Source: Vibrio pelagius
Lineage (GTDB): Bacteria > Pseudomonadota > Gammaproteobacteria > Enterobacterales > Vibrionaceae
NCBI RefSeq assembly: GCF_024347575.1
Contig: NZ_AP025503.1
Span: 2,294,001-2,358,000, forward strand
Direction of reading: 5' to 3'
DNA length: 64,000 nucleotides
Made by a program: the position numbers and the translations under genes. Below are positions 19,511-28,503 of this stretch, piece after piece. Under the pieces are notes generated by a model. That model worked only from the letters and a program-made list of their open reading frames with translations, was not told the origin of the DNA and searched no databases. Each line of letters begins with the position of its first letter. Within the stretch, counting starts at the first letter, position 1.

Positions 19511-21070
19511 CTAAGGAAGTTTAACATCTGATAGGTCTTCACCTGCACCGATTGCTTTCATTTCGCCAGCAACGATTTCAGCTAGTGGGCCTAGGATAAC
19601 CTGTAGGTTGTTTTCACCTAGTTTAACCACACCTTTCGCACCTAGTTTCTTAAGAACAGCTTCGTCAGCTACTGAGCGGTCTTTAAGAGTTAGACGTAGA
19701 CGAGTAATACAAGCGTCGATTGAAGTTAGGTTCTCGTGACCACCTAGAGCTTTCAGGTATTGACGAGCTAGGTCACCTTTTGGCGCTTCACCGTCAGTTG
19801 CTGCAGCACCTTCTTCGTCATCTTCACGACCTGGCGACTTCAGGTTGAAAGCGCGGATTGCGAAGCTGAATGTGAAGAAGTATAGAGCACCGAAGCCTAG
19901 ACCGATGAATAGTAGCGTCATTGGCTTAGTCGCTAGACCGAAGTTCAATACGAAGTCGATTAGACCAGCAGAGAAACCGAAGCCGTGAAGCGTACCGAAC
20001 ATGTTAGCGATAACTAGAGATAGACCAGTAAATACAGCGTGCATTGCGTATAGAGCAGGAGCTAGGAATACGAACATGAATTCTAGTGGCTCTGTGATAC
20101 CTGTTAGGAATGAACAGAATGCTACTGAGAATAGTGCGCCACCAACTTGACCGCGTTTTTCAGCTGGAGCTGCTAGGTACATTGCTAGTGCTGCACCTGG
20201 TAGACCAAACATCATTACAGGGAAGAAGCCGTTCATGAATACGCCAGCGCCTTTGTCGCCGCCGAAGAAGCGGTGTAGGTCACCAGACTTAACTGTTTCA
20301 GTTACTTCTTTAACAACTGCAGTGATTTCTGGGTTTACAGAGTTCGCGAAGTTGAATGTGTACTCTTGACCAACAACTAGAGTTTTCGCTAGAGCTGGGT
20401 CAACACAAAGTTGTTTGAAGCTTTCGAAGCCAGCAGAACCAGCTACTACGATCTCTTGACAAGTACCCATACCGAACCAGAAGTAAGAGTTCAATACGTG
20501 GTGTAGACCTACAGGGATAAGTGCACGGTTAAGAGTACCGTATACAAACTGACCGATAGCACCAGACGTTGATACTGCGTGAGCTAATGCATCTAGACCA
20601 GATTGAACACCAGGCCATACCACACCAGAGATTGCACCAGCAACTAATGCAAATAGACCGGCCATGATTGGCACAAGACGTTTACCTGCGAAGAATGCTA
20701 GCCACTCAGGAAGGCGTGTTGCATGGAAAGCGTTGTATGAGTGACCTGCAATAATACCTGCGAAGATACCGCCAAAGAAAGACATGTTTACGTCAGCATT
20801 AATTGTTGTTGCTGTCGCTGTAAGTACGAAGTAAGCAACCGCACCAGCAAGACCTGCTGCACCATTGCCGTCTTTAGAAAGACCAATTGCGATACCTAGA
20901 CCAAATAACAGCGGTAGGTTACCGAAGATAGCACCACCAGCTTGCGCCATAAATGGAATATCAAGTAGATCGCCTTGACCTAAACGTAGTAGAAGCGCCG
21001 CAATCGGAAGCGTTGCGATAGGAAGCATTAACGCTTTACCTAGCTTCTGTGCATATCCTAGAATATTCAC
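19511..21070 (-). CDS. nagE: PTS N-acetylglucosamine transporter, IIC-IIB (no IIA)
   Basis: Imports GlcNAc and phosphorylates it to GlcNAc-6-P at the inner membrane. The chosen GTG start at 21070 gives NILGYAQKLGKALMLPIATLPIAALLLRLGQ, the family N-terminus, preceded by a GGGGGA box, and 519 residues; the frame extends 19 codons upstream without similarity. A IIC domain of about ten membrane segments is followed by an acidic linker and a IIB domain whose phosphocysteine is Cys454 in DACITRLRL. Unlike E. coli NagE there is no C-terminal IIA domain, so phosphate probably comes from Crr encoded at 54962. It is divergent from nagA-nagC. Confidence 0.95.
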   Translation of the reverse strand: MNILGYAQKLGKALMLPIATLPIAALLLRLGQGDLLDIPFMAQAGGAIFGNLPLLFGLGIAIGLSKDGNGAAGLAGAVAYFVLTATATTINADVNMSFFGGIFAGIIAGHSYNAFHATRLPEWLAFFAGKRLVPIMAGLFALVAGAISGVVWPGVQSGLDALAHAVSTSGAIGQFVYGTLNRALIPVGLHHVLNSYFWFGMGTCQEIVVAGSAGFESFKQLCVDPALAKTLVVGQEYTFNFANSVNPEITAVVKEVTETVKSGDLHRFFGGDKGAGVFMNGFFPVMMFGLPGAALAMYLAAPAEKRGQVGGALFSVAFCSFLTGITEPLEFMFVFLAPALYAMHAVFTGLSLVIANMFGTLHGFGFSAGLIDFVLNFGLATKPMTLLFIGLGFGALYFFTFSFAIRAFNLKSPGREDDEEGAAATDGEAPKGDLARQYLKALGGHENLTSIDACITRLRLTLKDRSVADEAVLKKLGAKGVVKLGENNLQVILGPLAEIVAGEMKAIGAGEDLSDVKLP

Positions 21071-21186
21071 CTGTTGTTTCCCCCTATAGGATTTTGAGTA
21101 TTCGTTTGAGAAACTTATTTTAGTCACTCAATTTAGTCCTAATCAGTGTATTCAATTAATTTTGCCCCGCAAATTAAAACCTTACC

Positions 21187-21208
21187 ATTTGTGATCATAA
21201 TCACCAGT
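21187..21208. promoter_or_regulatory. CRP site between nagE and nagA
   Basis: TGTGA-N6-TCACC (21190-21205) matches the CRP consensus at nine of ten core positions. It lies about 120 bases upstream of nagE and 340 from nagA. cAMP-CRP activation of nagE is established in E. coli. The position suggests control mainly of nagE. Confidence 0.65.
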
Positions 21209-21491
21209 TTTTGCCAAATCACAAGGTTTTTGCTAGCGAGATCATAAAACTTATTTTATCATTCAAAAAAATGAAGATTTACAGATAAAATTCAAGAGTA
21301 ATTATTAGGCCAATACATGGGGGCAACCTGCTTTCTTTACCCCACTAATAATCAATAATCAGGCCACGTAATGAAAGACCAAAACGTATTTGTTTACTGT
21401 ATTTTCAAAAACTTAATTCGCACTTCACCTTGAAGTTTGCCAGTTTCAAAAAGTTAAATCGTTACGTAAATGATGTTCGCAAAGTAAGTCG

Positions 21492-21516
21492 AAATTTTAG
21501 GTAACGAACAAAATTT
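21492..21516. promoter_or_regulatory. inverted repeat upstream of nagA, possible NagC operator
   Basis: AAATTTT (21492-21498) and AAAATTT (21510-21516) form a dyad with an 11-base centre, close to the nagA start. NagC operators in enterobacteria are AT-rich dyads of about this size with a CG-containing core. Assignment to NagC is inferred from location only. The rest of 21209-21491 shows no gene. Confidence 0.3.
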
Positions 21517-21547
21517 AAAGTTCTCACGAAATAAGGATTAGCTGACT

Positions 21548-22684
21548 ATGTACGCGCTAAGTAACTGTAAAATCTACACTGGTAGTGATGTTTTGACCGA
21601 TCACGCAGTTGTTATTGAAAACGGACTGATTAAGCAAGTCTGCCCTGTTGCTGAACTGCCAAACGGCATTGAAGTTCGTGACCTAGAAGGTGCTAACCTG
21701 AGTCCGGGCTTTATTGACCTACAGCTTAATGGTTGCGGCGGTGTTATGCTTAACGATGAAATCACTGCTGATACGATGCAGATTATGCATCGAGCTAACT
21801 TAAAGTCTGGTTGCACGAGCTTCCTACCAACGCTGATCACCTCTTCAGACGAAGACATGCGCGCAGTGATCACAGCAGCTCGTGAATACCACAACCAATA
21901 TCAAAACCAATCTCTTGGTTTGCATCTGGAAGGCCCATACCTTAACGTCGCGAAAAAAGGGATTCACAGCGTCGACCATATTCGTAAATCAGACAACGAC
22001 ATGATCGACCTCATCTGTGAGAACAGCGATTTGGTCGCTAAAGTTACTTTGGCTCCTGAACTAAATGACCCTGAGCATATCGAACGTCTACACAAAGCTG
22101 GCGTCGTTGTTTCTATCGGTCATACCAATGCGACTTATGCTGAAGCGCGCAAAGGCTTTGAGTCTGGTATCACCTTCGCAACACACCTTTTCAATGCGAT
22201 GACACCAATGGTTGGCCGTGAACCAGGTGTTGTAGGCGCAATCTACGATACACCTGAAGTCTATGCGGGTATCATCGCTGACGGCTTCCACGTTGATTAC
22301 GCAAACATCCGTATTGCGCATAAAATCAAGGGAGAAAAGCTTGTATTAGTGACGGATGCCACAGCTCCTGCAGGTGCTGACATGGAATACTTTATTTTTG
22401 TCGGTAAGAAAGTATATTACCGAGATGGTAAGTGTGTTGATGAGAACGGCACACTGGGCGGCTCAGCTCTGACTATGATTGAAGCAGTACAGAACACAGT
22501 TGAGCACGCTGGAATCGCTTTAGACGAAGCTCTACGCATGGCGACTCTGTACCCAGCAACTGCGATGGGTGTAGAAAGTAAACTAGGTCGAATTAAGAAA
22601 GGCATGGTAGCTAACCTGGCTGTGTTCGATAGAGACTTCAATGTAAAAGCGACTGTTGTTAACGGACAATACGAGCACAATTAA
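21548..22684 (+). CDS. nagA: N-acetylglucosamine-6-phosphate deacetylase
   Basis: Removes acetate from GlcNAc-6-P to give glucosamine-6-P, the second step after NagE uptake. The 378 residues carry the amidohydrolase motifs: [13 protein letters not shown] near residue 50, LHLEGPY around 120, the metal-binding [13 protein letters not shown] and [12 protein letters not shown] near 190-220, and the catalytic [10 protein letters not shown]. An AAGGA site precedes the ATG. nagC follows 2 bp after its stop. The deaminase gene nagB, next to nagA in E. coli, is absent here. Confidence 0.97.
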   Translation: MYALSNCKIYTGSDVLTDHAVVIENGLIKQVCPVAELPNGIEVRDLEGANLSPGFIDLQLNGCGGVMLNDEITADTMQIMHRANLKSGCTSFLPTLITSSDEDMRAVITAAREYHNQYQNQSLGLHLEGPYLNVAKKGIHSVDHIRKSDNDMIDLICENSDLVAKVTLAPELNDPEHIERLHKAGVVVSIGHTNATYAEARKGFESGITFATHLFNAMTPMVGREPGVVGAIYDTPEVYAGIIADGFHVDYANIRIAHKIKGEKLVLVTDATAPAGADMEYFIFVGKKVYYRDGKCVDENGTLGGSALTMIEAVQNTVEHAGIALDEALRMATLYPATAMGVESKLGRIKKGMVANLAVFDRDFNVKATVVNGQYEHN

Positions 22685-22686
22685 GT

Positions 22687-23901
22687 ATGAATGGCGGACA
22701 AATAGGTAACGTAGACTTAGTTAAACAACTAAACAGTGCGGCGGTATACAGGCTCATAGACCAACAAGGTCCTATCAGTCGCATACAAGTGGCTGACGTA
22801 AGCCAACTCGCACCAGCAAGTGTTACAAAGATTACCCGCCAATTATTAGAGCGCGGCCTCATCAAAGAGGTGGCTCAGCAAGCGTCTACTGGCGGTAGAC
22901 GCGCTATCTCCCTAACGACAGAGGTGGAGCCTTTTCACTCCATCGCTGTTCGTTTGGGGCGAGATTATATTCAACTTAGCCTTCATGACCTCGGTGGTCG
23001 TGAGCTGGCTTTCGTTCAAGAAGACCTAAACTACTCAGATCAATCCGATTTGATGGAAGGTTTATTGACCACCCTTAAATCATTTGTTGCTGAACAGCAG
23101 TATCAAATCGACCAATTGATTGCGATCGGCATTACCTTACCTGGCCTTGTAAACCCGACAACAGGTGTGGTCGAGTACATGCCAAATACGGATATCGATA
23201 ATTTAGCCCTCAGTGACATTATTCGCGACACATTCCACGTGGCTTGTTTCGTCGGAAATGACGTTCGCGGTATGGCTTTAGCAGAGCATTACTTCGGCGC
23301 AAGCCAAGACAGCCAAGACTCAATCCTAGTCAGCGTTCATCGTGGTACAGGTGCGGGTATCATAGTAAACGGCCAAGTGTTCTTAGGGCATAACCGTAAC
23401 GTTGGAGAGATCGGGCATATTCAAATTGATCCACTAGGTGAACAGTGCCAATGCGGTAACTTTGGTTGCTTAGAAACCGTTGCTGCAAACCCAGCTATTA
23501 TCGACCGTGTTCAAAAGCTAATTAAGCAAGGTTACGAATCTTCTCTAACTGAGCTTGAGTGCATCACAATTCAAGATGTTTGTGACCACGCAATGAATGG
23601 TGATGAGCTGGCAAAACAGAGCTTGGTTCGCGTTGGTAACCAATTAGGTAAAGCCATAGCAATGACGATCAACTTGTTTAACCCACAAAAAGTGATCATT
23701 GCTGGTGACATTACCAAGGCTCAAGACATTGTTTTCCCGGCAATTAAGCGTAATGTAGAGAATCAATCGTTAACGACTTTCCATAGCGGCTTGCCTATTG
23801 TAGCATCTGAGATCGACAAACATCCGACAATGGGTGCCTTCGCGATGATCAAACGTGCCATGCTCAACGGCGTGTTATTGCAGAAGCTACTCGAAGACTA
23901 A
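22687..23901 (+). CDS. nagC: ROK-family transcriptional regulator NagC
   Basis: GlcNAc-6-P-responsive repressor of the amino sugar and chitin uptake genes. The 404 residues show an N-terminal winged helix (about 20-75, ISRIQVADVSQLAPASVTKI), a ROK sugar-kinase-like core with GTGAGIIVNG, and the zinc motif CQCGNFGCLE. The start lies 2 bp after the nagA stop with a poor ribosome site, suggesting translational coupling. Targets probably include nagE-nagA and chiP at 46616, both in this window; this is inferred from the E. coli regulon. Confidence 0.95.
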   Translation: MNGGQIGNVDLVKQLNSAAVYRLIDQQGPISRIQVADVSQLAPASVTKITRQLLERGLIKEVAQQASTGGRRAISLTTEVEPFHSIAVRLGRDYIQLSLHDLGGRELAFVQEDLNYSDQSDLMEGLLTTLKSFVAEQQYQIDQLIAIGITLPGLVNPTTGVVEYMPNTDIDNLALSDIIRDTFHVACFVGNDVRGMALAEHYFGASQDSQDSILVSVHRGTGAGIIVNGQVFLGHNRNVGEIGHIQIDPLGEQCQCGNFGCLETVAANPAIIDRVQKLIKQGYESSLTELECITIQDVCDHAMNGDELAKQSLVRVGNQLGKAIAMTINLFNPQKVIIAGDITKAQDIVFPAIKRNVENQSLTTFHSGLPIVASEIDKHPTMGAFAMIKRAMLNGVLLQKLLED

Positions 23902-23924
23902 AGAAAAGCAATATTGATTTTCAG

Positions 23925-23957
23925 CGGGCCGTGTTTGGATAAAACACGGCCCGTTTT
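23925..23957 (+). terminator. terminator of nagA-nagC
   Basis: CGGGCCGTGTTT and AAACACGGCCCG form a perfect 12-bp stem with a five-base loop, followed by TTTTTAT. Confidence 0.92.
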
Positions 23958-23986
23958 TATAAGCTAGGGAACAACAACTACAAGTT

Positions 23987-25573
23987 ATGGAACTTATATT
24001 ATTATCCGCTGCATTTATTGCAGGCTTTATCTCTTTGAAGTGTCAATTACCCCCACTCGTTGGCTTTCTCATTGCAGGCTTTGCGCTTAACGCGTTTGGC
24101 TTTGAAAGCAATGACACCATCGTTACTCTTGCCGATCTCGGCGTCACTCTACTGTTATTTACGATAGGTCTTAAGCTGGATATCAAAACCTTGTTATCCA
24201 AGGAAATCTGGGCCGGCGCAACCGTACATAACCTGATCTCTACCCTCTTTTTTGCAGTGGCTCTGTTTGGCTTTAAATTGCTTGGGATCTCCTCCCTTGC
24301 TGCAATGTCAAATGAACAGCTCATCTTACTAGGCTTTGCTCTTTCCTTTTCAAGTACGGTTTTTGCGGTCAAAACGCTACAAGAGAAAGGTGAGATGAAT
24401 GCCACCTACGGCACCCTAGCGATCGGTATTTTGGTAATGCAAGATATCTTCGCAGTCGTGTTTCTAACCGCTTCTACCGGTAAGCTCCCTGAATGGTATG
24501 CTATTGCCTTGTTCGCACTCCCTCTTCTAAGGCCACTCTTCTACAAAATACTTGATTGGGTAGGACACGGCGAAATGTTGGTGTTGTTTGGTATCTTCTT
24601 TGCTCTCGTTGTCGGTGCCGGTCTGTTTGAGTTTGTTGGGGTAAAACCAGACCTTGGCGCACTGATTTTAGGTATGTTGCTGGCAGGTCACGCTAAAGCA
24701 TCGGAACTGTCAAAATCACTCTTTAACCTAAAAGAGTTGTTCCTTGTGTGCTTCTTCTTAAATATTGGCTTGTCTGAACAGCCGACTATTCAGGGCTTTA
24801 TGCTGGCAATCTTGTTCTTACTGTTATTGCCAGTCAAAGGCTTCCTCTACTTCTGGGTGCTTAATTTCTTCAAATTCCGAGTTCGTACCTCGCTGCTAGC
24901 ATCACTTTCTCTATTCAACTTCAGTGAGTTTGGTCTGATTGTTGGTGGCCTTGCATTTAAAATGGGATGGATGTCTGGCGATATCTTGGTTGCCGTCGCG
25001 ATTGCTGTCTCATTATCTTTCTTGATTGCCGCTCCACTCAATCGCGCTGGGCACAAACTGTATCAACACTCCGGTAGATGGCTAAAAGAGCACGCAGCAG
25101 AAAAGCTCAACCAGCGTGATAAACGGATTGATCCAGGCCATGCTCAAGTATTGATCCTTGGTATGGGCAGAATTGGTACTGGTGCTTATGACGAACTTCT
25201 CACTCGCTATGGAAAAGTCTGCTTAGGCGTCGAAGTACGAGAGGATGCCGCAGACAGCCATCGCAGTCATGGACGTAACGTTATCTCTGGCGACGCAACC
25301 GACCCGGATTTTTGGGAGCGTATTTTAGATACGGCTAATGTTAAGCTCGTTATTCTTGCGATGCCTCACCACCAAGGTAACCAGACCGCGCTTGACCAGC
25401 TCAAAGCTCGTAACTTTAAAGGTCAAATTGCTGCTATCGCAGAGTATTCGGATCAACTAGAGACACTGAAAGAAAACGGCGTTGACGCTGCATTCAACAT
25501 TTACAGTGAAGCGGGTAGCGGTTTTGCACGCCACGTGTGCGAACAACTTAGCCCTAACATTATGAAAATGTAG
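23987..25573 (+). CDS. CPA2-type cation/proton antiporter with TrkA-N domain
   Basis: Integral membrane transporter of the KefB/YbaL-like CPA2 group, 528 residues. About twelve hydrophobic segments span residues 1-365. LADLGVTLLLFTIGLKLDIKTL and FALSFSSTVFAVKTLQEKGE are typical Na+/H+ exchanger-domain stretches. A soluble Rossmann domain begins at about 385 with VLILGMGRIGTGAYDEL, an NAD(H)-binding TrkA-N fold that normally gates the channel. It probably exchanges K+ or another cation for protons; ion and trigger cannot be told from sequence. It follows nagC's terminator, so it is a separate unit. Confidence 0.88.
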   Translation: MELILLSAAFIAGFISLKCQLPPLVGFLIAGFALNAFGFESNDTIVTLADLGVTLLLFTIGLKLDIKTLLSKEIWAGATVHNLISTLFFAVALFGFKLLGISSLAAMSNEQLILLGFALSFSSTVFAVKTLQEKGEMNATYGTLAIGILVMQDIFAVVFLTASTGKLPEWYAIALFALPLLRPLFYKILDWVGHGEMLVLFGIFFALVVGAGLFEFVGVKPDLGALILGMLLAGHAKASELSKSLFNLKELFLVCFFLNIGLSEQPTIQGFMLAILFLLLLPVKGFLYFWVLNFFKFRVRTSLLASLSLFNFSEFGLIVGGLAFKMGWMSGDILVAVAIAVSLSFLIAAPLNRAGHKLYQHSGRWLKEHAAEKLNQRDKRIDPGHAQVLILGMGRIGTGAYDELLTRYGKVCLGVEVREDAADSHRSHGRNVISGDATDPDFWERILDTANVKLVILAMPHHQGNQTALDQLKARNFKGQIAAIAEYSDQLETLKENGVDAAFNIYSEAGSGFARHVCEQLSPNIMKM

Positions 25574-25583
25574 TATTTCACCC

Positions 25584-25640
25584 TAGCCACTCCCCCTTGT
25601 TTTCGTTCAAATATTGTCGGCAATGAGGGATGAGTGGCTA
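25584..25640 (+). terminator. inverted repeat after the antiporter gene
   Basis: TAGCCACTC (25584-25592) and GAGTGGCTA (25632-25640) form the base of a longer imperfect stem with inner CCCTTG/CAATGAGGG pairing, followed by AAAAATC. It is probably the 3' end of the antiporter transcript; the T-run is missing on the plus strand, so confidence is limited. Confidence 0.45.
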
Positions 25641-25806
25641 AAAATCACACCGCATTTAAATAAAATCAATCAAAAATACACTTTAAATAGAAAATCTCTA
25701 ATAGAACCCTCTTTATATAATTTTTTTCATCATACCCAGTTGCATTTTTTAACCAAAATGGCAAATTGAATACAGTTGATTTGGAAATGATTTGAAAGGA
25801 AGTTCT

Positions 25807-27471
25807 ATGTGTTCAGTATTTGGCATTCTTGATATTAAAAGTGATGCTGCAGCACTTCGCCCTGTTGCCCTAGAAATGTCTAAAAAACTCCGCCACCGTG
25901 GTCCAGACTGGTCTGGTATTTACGCAAGCGACAAAGCTATTCTTGCTCACGAACGTCTTGCTATTGTTGGCCTAAATAGTGGTGCACAGCCTCTTTACAG
26001 CCAAGATAAAAAACACATTCTGGCGGTAAACGGCGAAATTTATAACCACAAAGAACTTCGCGCTCGTTACCAAGATAAATACGAGTTTCAGACGGATTCT
26101 GACTGTGAAGTTATCCTTGCCCTATATCAAGAGCTTGGTGCGGATCTGCTTGAAGAGCTAAACGGTATTTTTGCATTCGTACTGTACGATGAAGAGAAAG
26201 ACGAATACCTAGTTGGCCGCGACCACATTGGTATTATCCCTCTATACCAAGGTTACGATGAACACGGTAACTACTACGTCGCGTCAGAAATGAAAGCACT
26301 AGTACCAGTATGTAAAACAGTGAGCGAATTCCCTCCTGGCTGTTCATACGGTTCAAAAGATTCAGAGCCTCAGCGCTACTACATTCGTGACTGGAACGAA
26401 TACGCAGCTGTACAAGGTAACTCAACCAGCAAAGAAGAGCTGACAGAAGCGTTAGAAGCTGCGGTTAAACGCCAGCTCATGACTGACGTTCCTTACGGTG
26501 TACTTCTATCAGGTGGTTTGGATTCATCCATCACATCTGCAGTAGCAAAACGCTTTGCGGCAATGCGTATCGAAGACGACGAACAGTCTGAAGCATGGTG
26601 GCCACAACTGCACTCTTTCGCTGTTGGTCTTGAAGGCGCGCCTGACTTAGTCGCTGCTCGTGAAGTGGCTGACAAGATTGGTACTGTTCACCACGAAATG
26701 ACCTACACAATCCAAGAAGGTTTGGATGCGATTCGCGATGTTATCTACCACATTGAAACTTACGATGTGACCACCATACGTGCATCGACTCCGATGTACC
26801 TGCTTGCTCGTAAGATCAAAGCGATGGGTATCAAGATGGTACTCTCTGGTGAAGGTGCAGATGAAATCTTCGGTGGCTACCTGTACTTCCACAAAGCGCC
26901 AAATGCGAAAGAGTTCCATGAAGAAACGGTGCGTAAACTTCTAGCGTTGAACATGTTTGACTGTGCTCGTGCTAACAAATCTCTGGCAGCCTGGGGCGTT
27001 GAAGGTCGCGTACCTTTCTTAGACAAAGAGTTTATTGATGTGGCAATGCGTCTAAACCCTGAAGATAAGATGTGTGGTAACGGTAAAATGGAAAAACACA
27101 TCCTACGTGAGTGTTTCGAGCACTACCTGCCAGACTCTATCGCATGGCGTCAAAAAGAACAGTTCTCAGACGGTGTGGGCTATGACTGGATCGATACACT
27201 GAAGGCAACTGCAGAAGCGAAAGTAACCGACCAGCAAATGGAAACAGCGAAATTTCGCTTCCCATACAACACGCCTACAACCAAAGAAGGTTACGCTTAC
27301 CGTGAGATCTTTGAAGAGTTGTTCCCACTAGAGTCTGCAGCAGAGTGTGTACCAGGTGGTCCTTCTGTAGCATGTTCATCTGCGAAAGCGATTGAGTGGG
27401 ATGAGTCATTCAAGAACAACGCCGATCCTTCAGGCCGCGCTGTTAAAGCGGTTCACAACGACGCATACTAG
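25807..27471 (+). CDS. asnB: asparagine synthase B (glutamine-hydrolysing)
   Basis: Makes asparagine from aspartate, glutamine and ATP. The start at 25807 gives MCSVFGILDIK, leaving Cys2 as the N-terminal nucleophile of the class II glutaminase domain after Met removal, and 554 residues, equal to E. coli AsnB. A GAAAGGA ribosome site precedes it. The synthetase domain has the PP-loop LSGGLDSS and SGEGADEIFGGY. Its place after nagAC recalls the E. coli nag-asnB order, here with an antiporter gene between. Confidence 0.97.
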   Translation: MCSVFGILDIKSDAAALRPVALEMSKKLRHRGPDWSGIYASDKAILAHERLAIVGLNSGAQPLYSQDKKHILAVNGEIYNHKELRARYQDKYEFQTDSDCEVILALYQELGADLLEELNGIFAFVLYDEEKDEYLVGRDHIGIIPLYQGYDEHGNYYVASEMKALVPVCKTVSEFPPGCSYGSKDSEPQRYYIRDWNEYAAVQGNSTSKEELTEALEAAVKRQLMTDVPYGVLLSGGLDSSITSAVAKRFAAMRIEDDEQSEAWWPQLHSFAVGLEGAPDLVAAREVADKIGTVHHEMTYTIQEGLDAIRDVIYHIETYDVTTIRASTPMYLLARKIKAMGIKMVLSGEGADEIFGGYLYFHKAPNAKEFHEETVRKLLALNMFDCARANKSLAAWGVEGRVPFLDKEFIDVAMRLNPEDKMCGNGKMEKHILRECFEHYLPDSIAWRQKEQFSDGVGYDWIDTLKATAEAKVTDQQMETAKFRFPYNTPTTKEGYAYREIFEELFPLESAAECVPGGPSVACSSAKAIEWDESFKNNADPSGRAVKAVHNDAY

Positions 27472-27497
27472 AACCTGACTCTTCTAGAAAATCAGAT

Positions 27498-27526
27498 CAA
27501 AAAAGGCGCTCTTAGCGCCTTTTTTA
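27498..27526 (+). terminator. terminator of asnB
   Basis: AGGCGCT and AGCGCCT form a stem with loop CTT, flanked by A and T runs. It lies between convergent asnB and rfaH and may serve both. Confidence 0.9.
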
Positions 27527-27550
27527 TTATCCAAAGATCCGAAAGTCAGA

Positions 27551-28069
27551 TTAAATGCGTGCTGCCAGAGCTGCGTTCTCAATGCTTACCGGAACCACCT
27601 GGCTAATCATCTGTACCAGCATAATCGATCGCGCTTCACCATCTTTTTCATGATAAACCGCTTTAATGCCTGCAAACTGGCCGCTACAGATCTCAACGAC
27701 ATCGCCCGCTTGATAGTCTGAACATAACTGCGGACAATCATCCACGGGATACCCCTGACACTCGTGTTCAATCTGCTTCAGTTCGTAAATCAGATCACCT
27801 TGCACTTCATGTGGCATCGCACCAAACTTAATGAAGTCCACCACACCTCTTGTTGACCGCAACGTAGTAAAACTCGGGCCTTGTTCATAATCAAATCGAA
27901 CAAAAATGTAAGAAGGAAACAACGGCTCTTTGACACGCTTCTTTTTTCCTCTGACGATTTTTTCGACTTCAAGTTGAGGATAGAAACACTCTACCCCCTG
28001 ATTTTCCATATGCTGTTTCGCTCGGATTTGCTCTCCTCGCTTACAGTAAAGTAGATACCAACGTTTCAT
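27551..28069 (-). CDS. rfaH: transcription antiterminator RfaH
   Basis: NusG paralogue recruited to ops sites that reduces termination and couples ribosomes in long operons for LPS, capsule or secretion. The 172 residues starting MKRWYLLYCKRGEQ contain the NGN domain (about 1-100, with EKIVRGKKK and EPLFPSYIFVRF). A short C-terminal KOW-type domain with GDVVEICSGQFAGIKAVYHEKDG follows. An ATG at 28081 is also in frame but has no ribosome site; the one used has AGGA very close. No ops element (GGCGGTAG-type) was seen in this window, so targets lie elsewhere. Confidence 0.93.
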   Translation of the reverse strand: MKRWYLLYCKRGEQIRAKQHMENQGVECFYPQLEVEKIVRGKKKRVKEPLFPSYIFVRFDYEQGPSFTTLRSTRGVVDFIKFGAMPHEVQGDLIYELKQIEHECQGYPVDDCPQLCSDYQAGDVVEICSGQFAGIKAVYHEKDGEARSIMLVQMISQVVPVSIENAALAARI

Positions 28070-28503
28070 TTTCCTAGCCATTTTGTATTTTTTTTACATC
28101 TTAACATAGCCAAATTCGGATTAATTCAGGTTGATGAGATGAATTAACCCTCGTTAGCCAATATTGCGGAACAGACCAATTATTCAACAAAAACAATTTC
28201 ATCAAAAGCCACACCCGAACTATACAGTGGAGCACCTCAAAAATGAGAACAAAATACATACGCTTACAAACCGCAAATGCTACTTACAAGCCAATAAACC
28301 ATTAATAAGCGCTTATTCAATAATGGAAAATTAGTTTGCAGCACACAAACCCCACTCCACATTAGCAATAAAAACAAATCAAATCATAGGTTTAACAAAA
28401 CATTGTCATCGTCACTATAAAAAGACCCTATTGCAGTTTTTTATCTGGGTATGTATACATGATTGACTATAAAATCTTTTAATATTTAAAATTAGTAAAA
28501 CTT
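28070..28503. other. intergenic region between rfaH and the peptide transporter
   Basis: About 430 AT-rich bases between divergent genes. It must hold both promoters; a TATAAA at 28468-28473 is the best -10-like box for the plus strand but has no good -35. No coding signal, repeat or conserved RNA was recognised. Confidence 0.5.
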
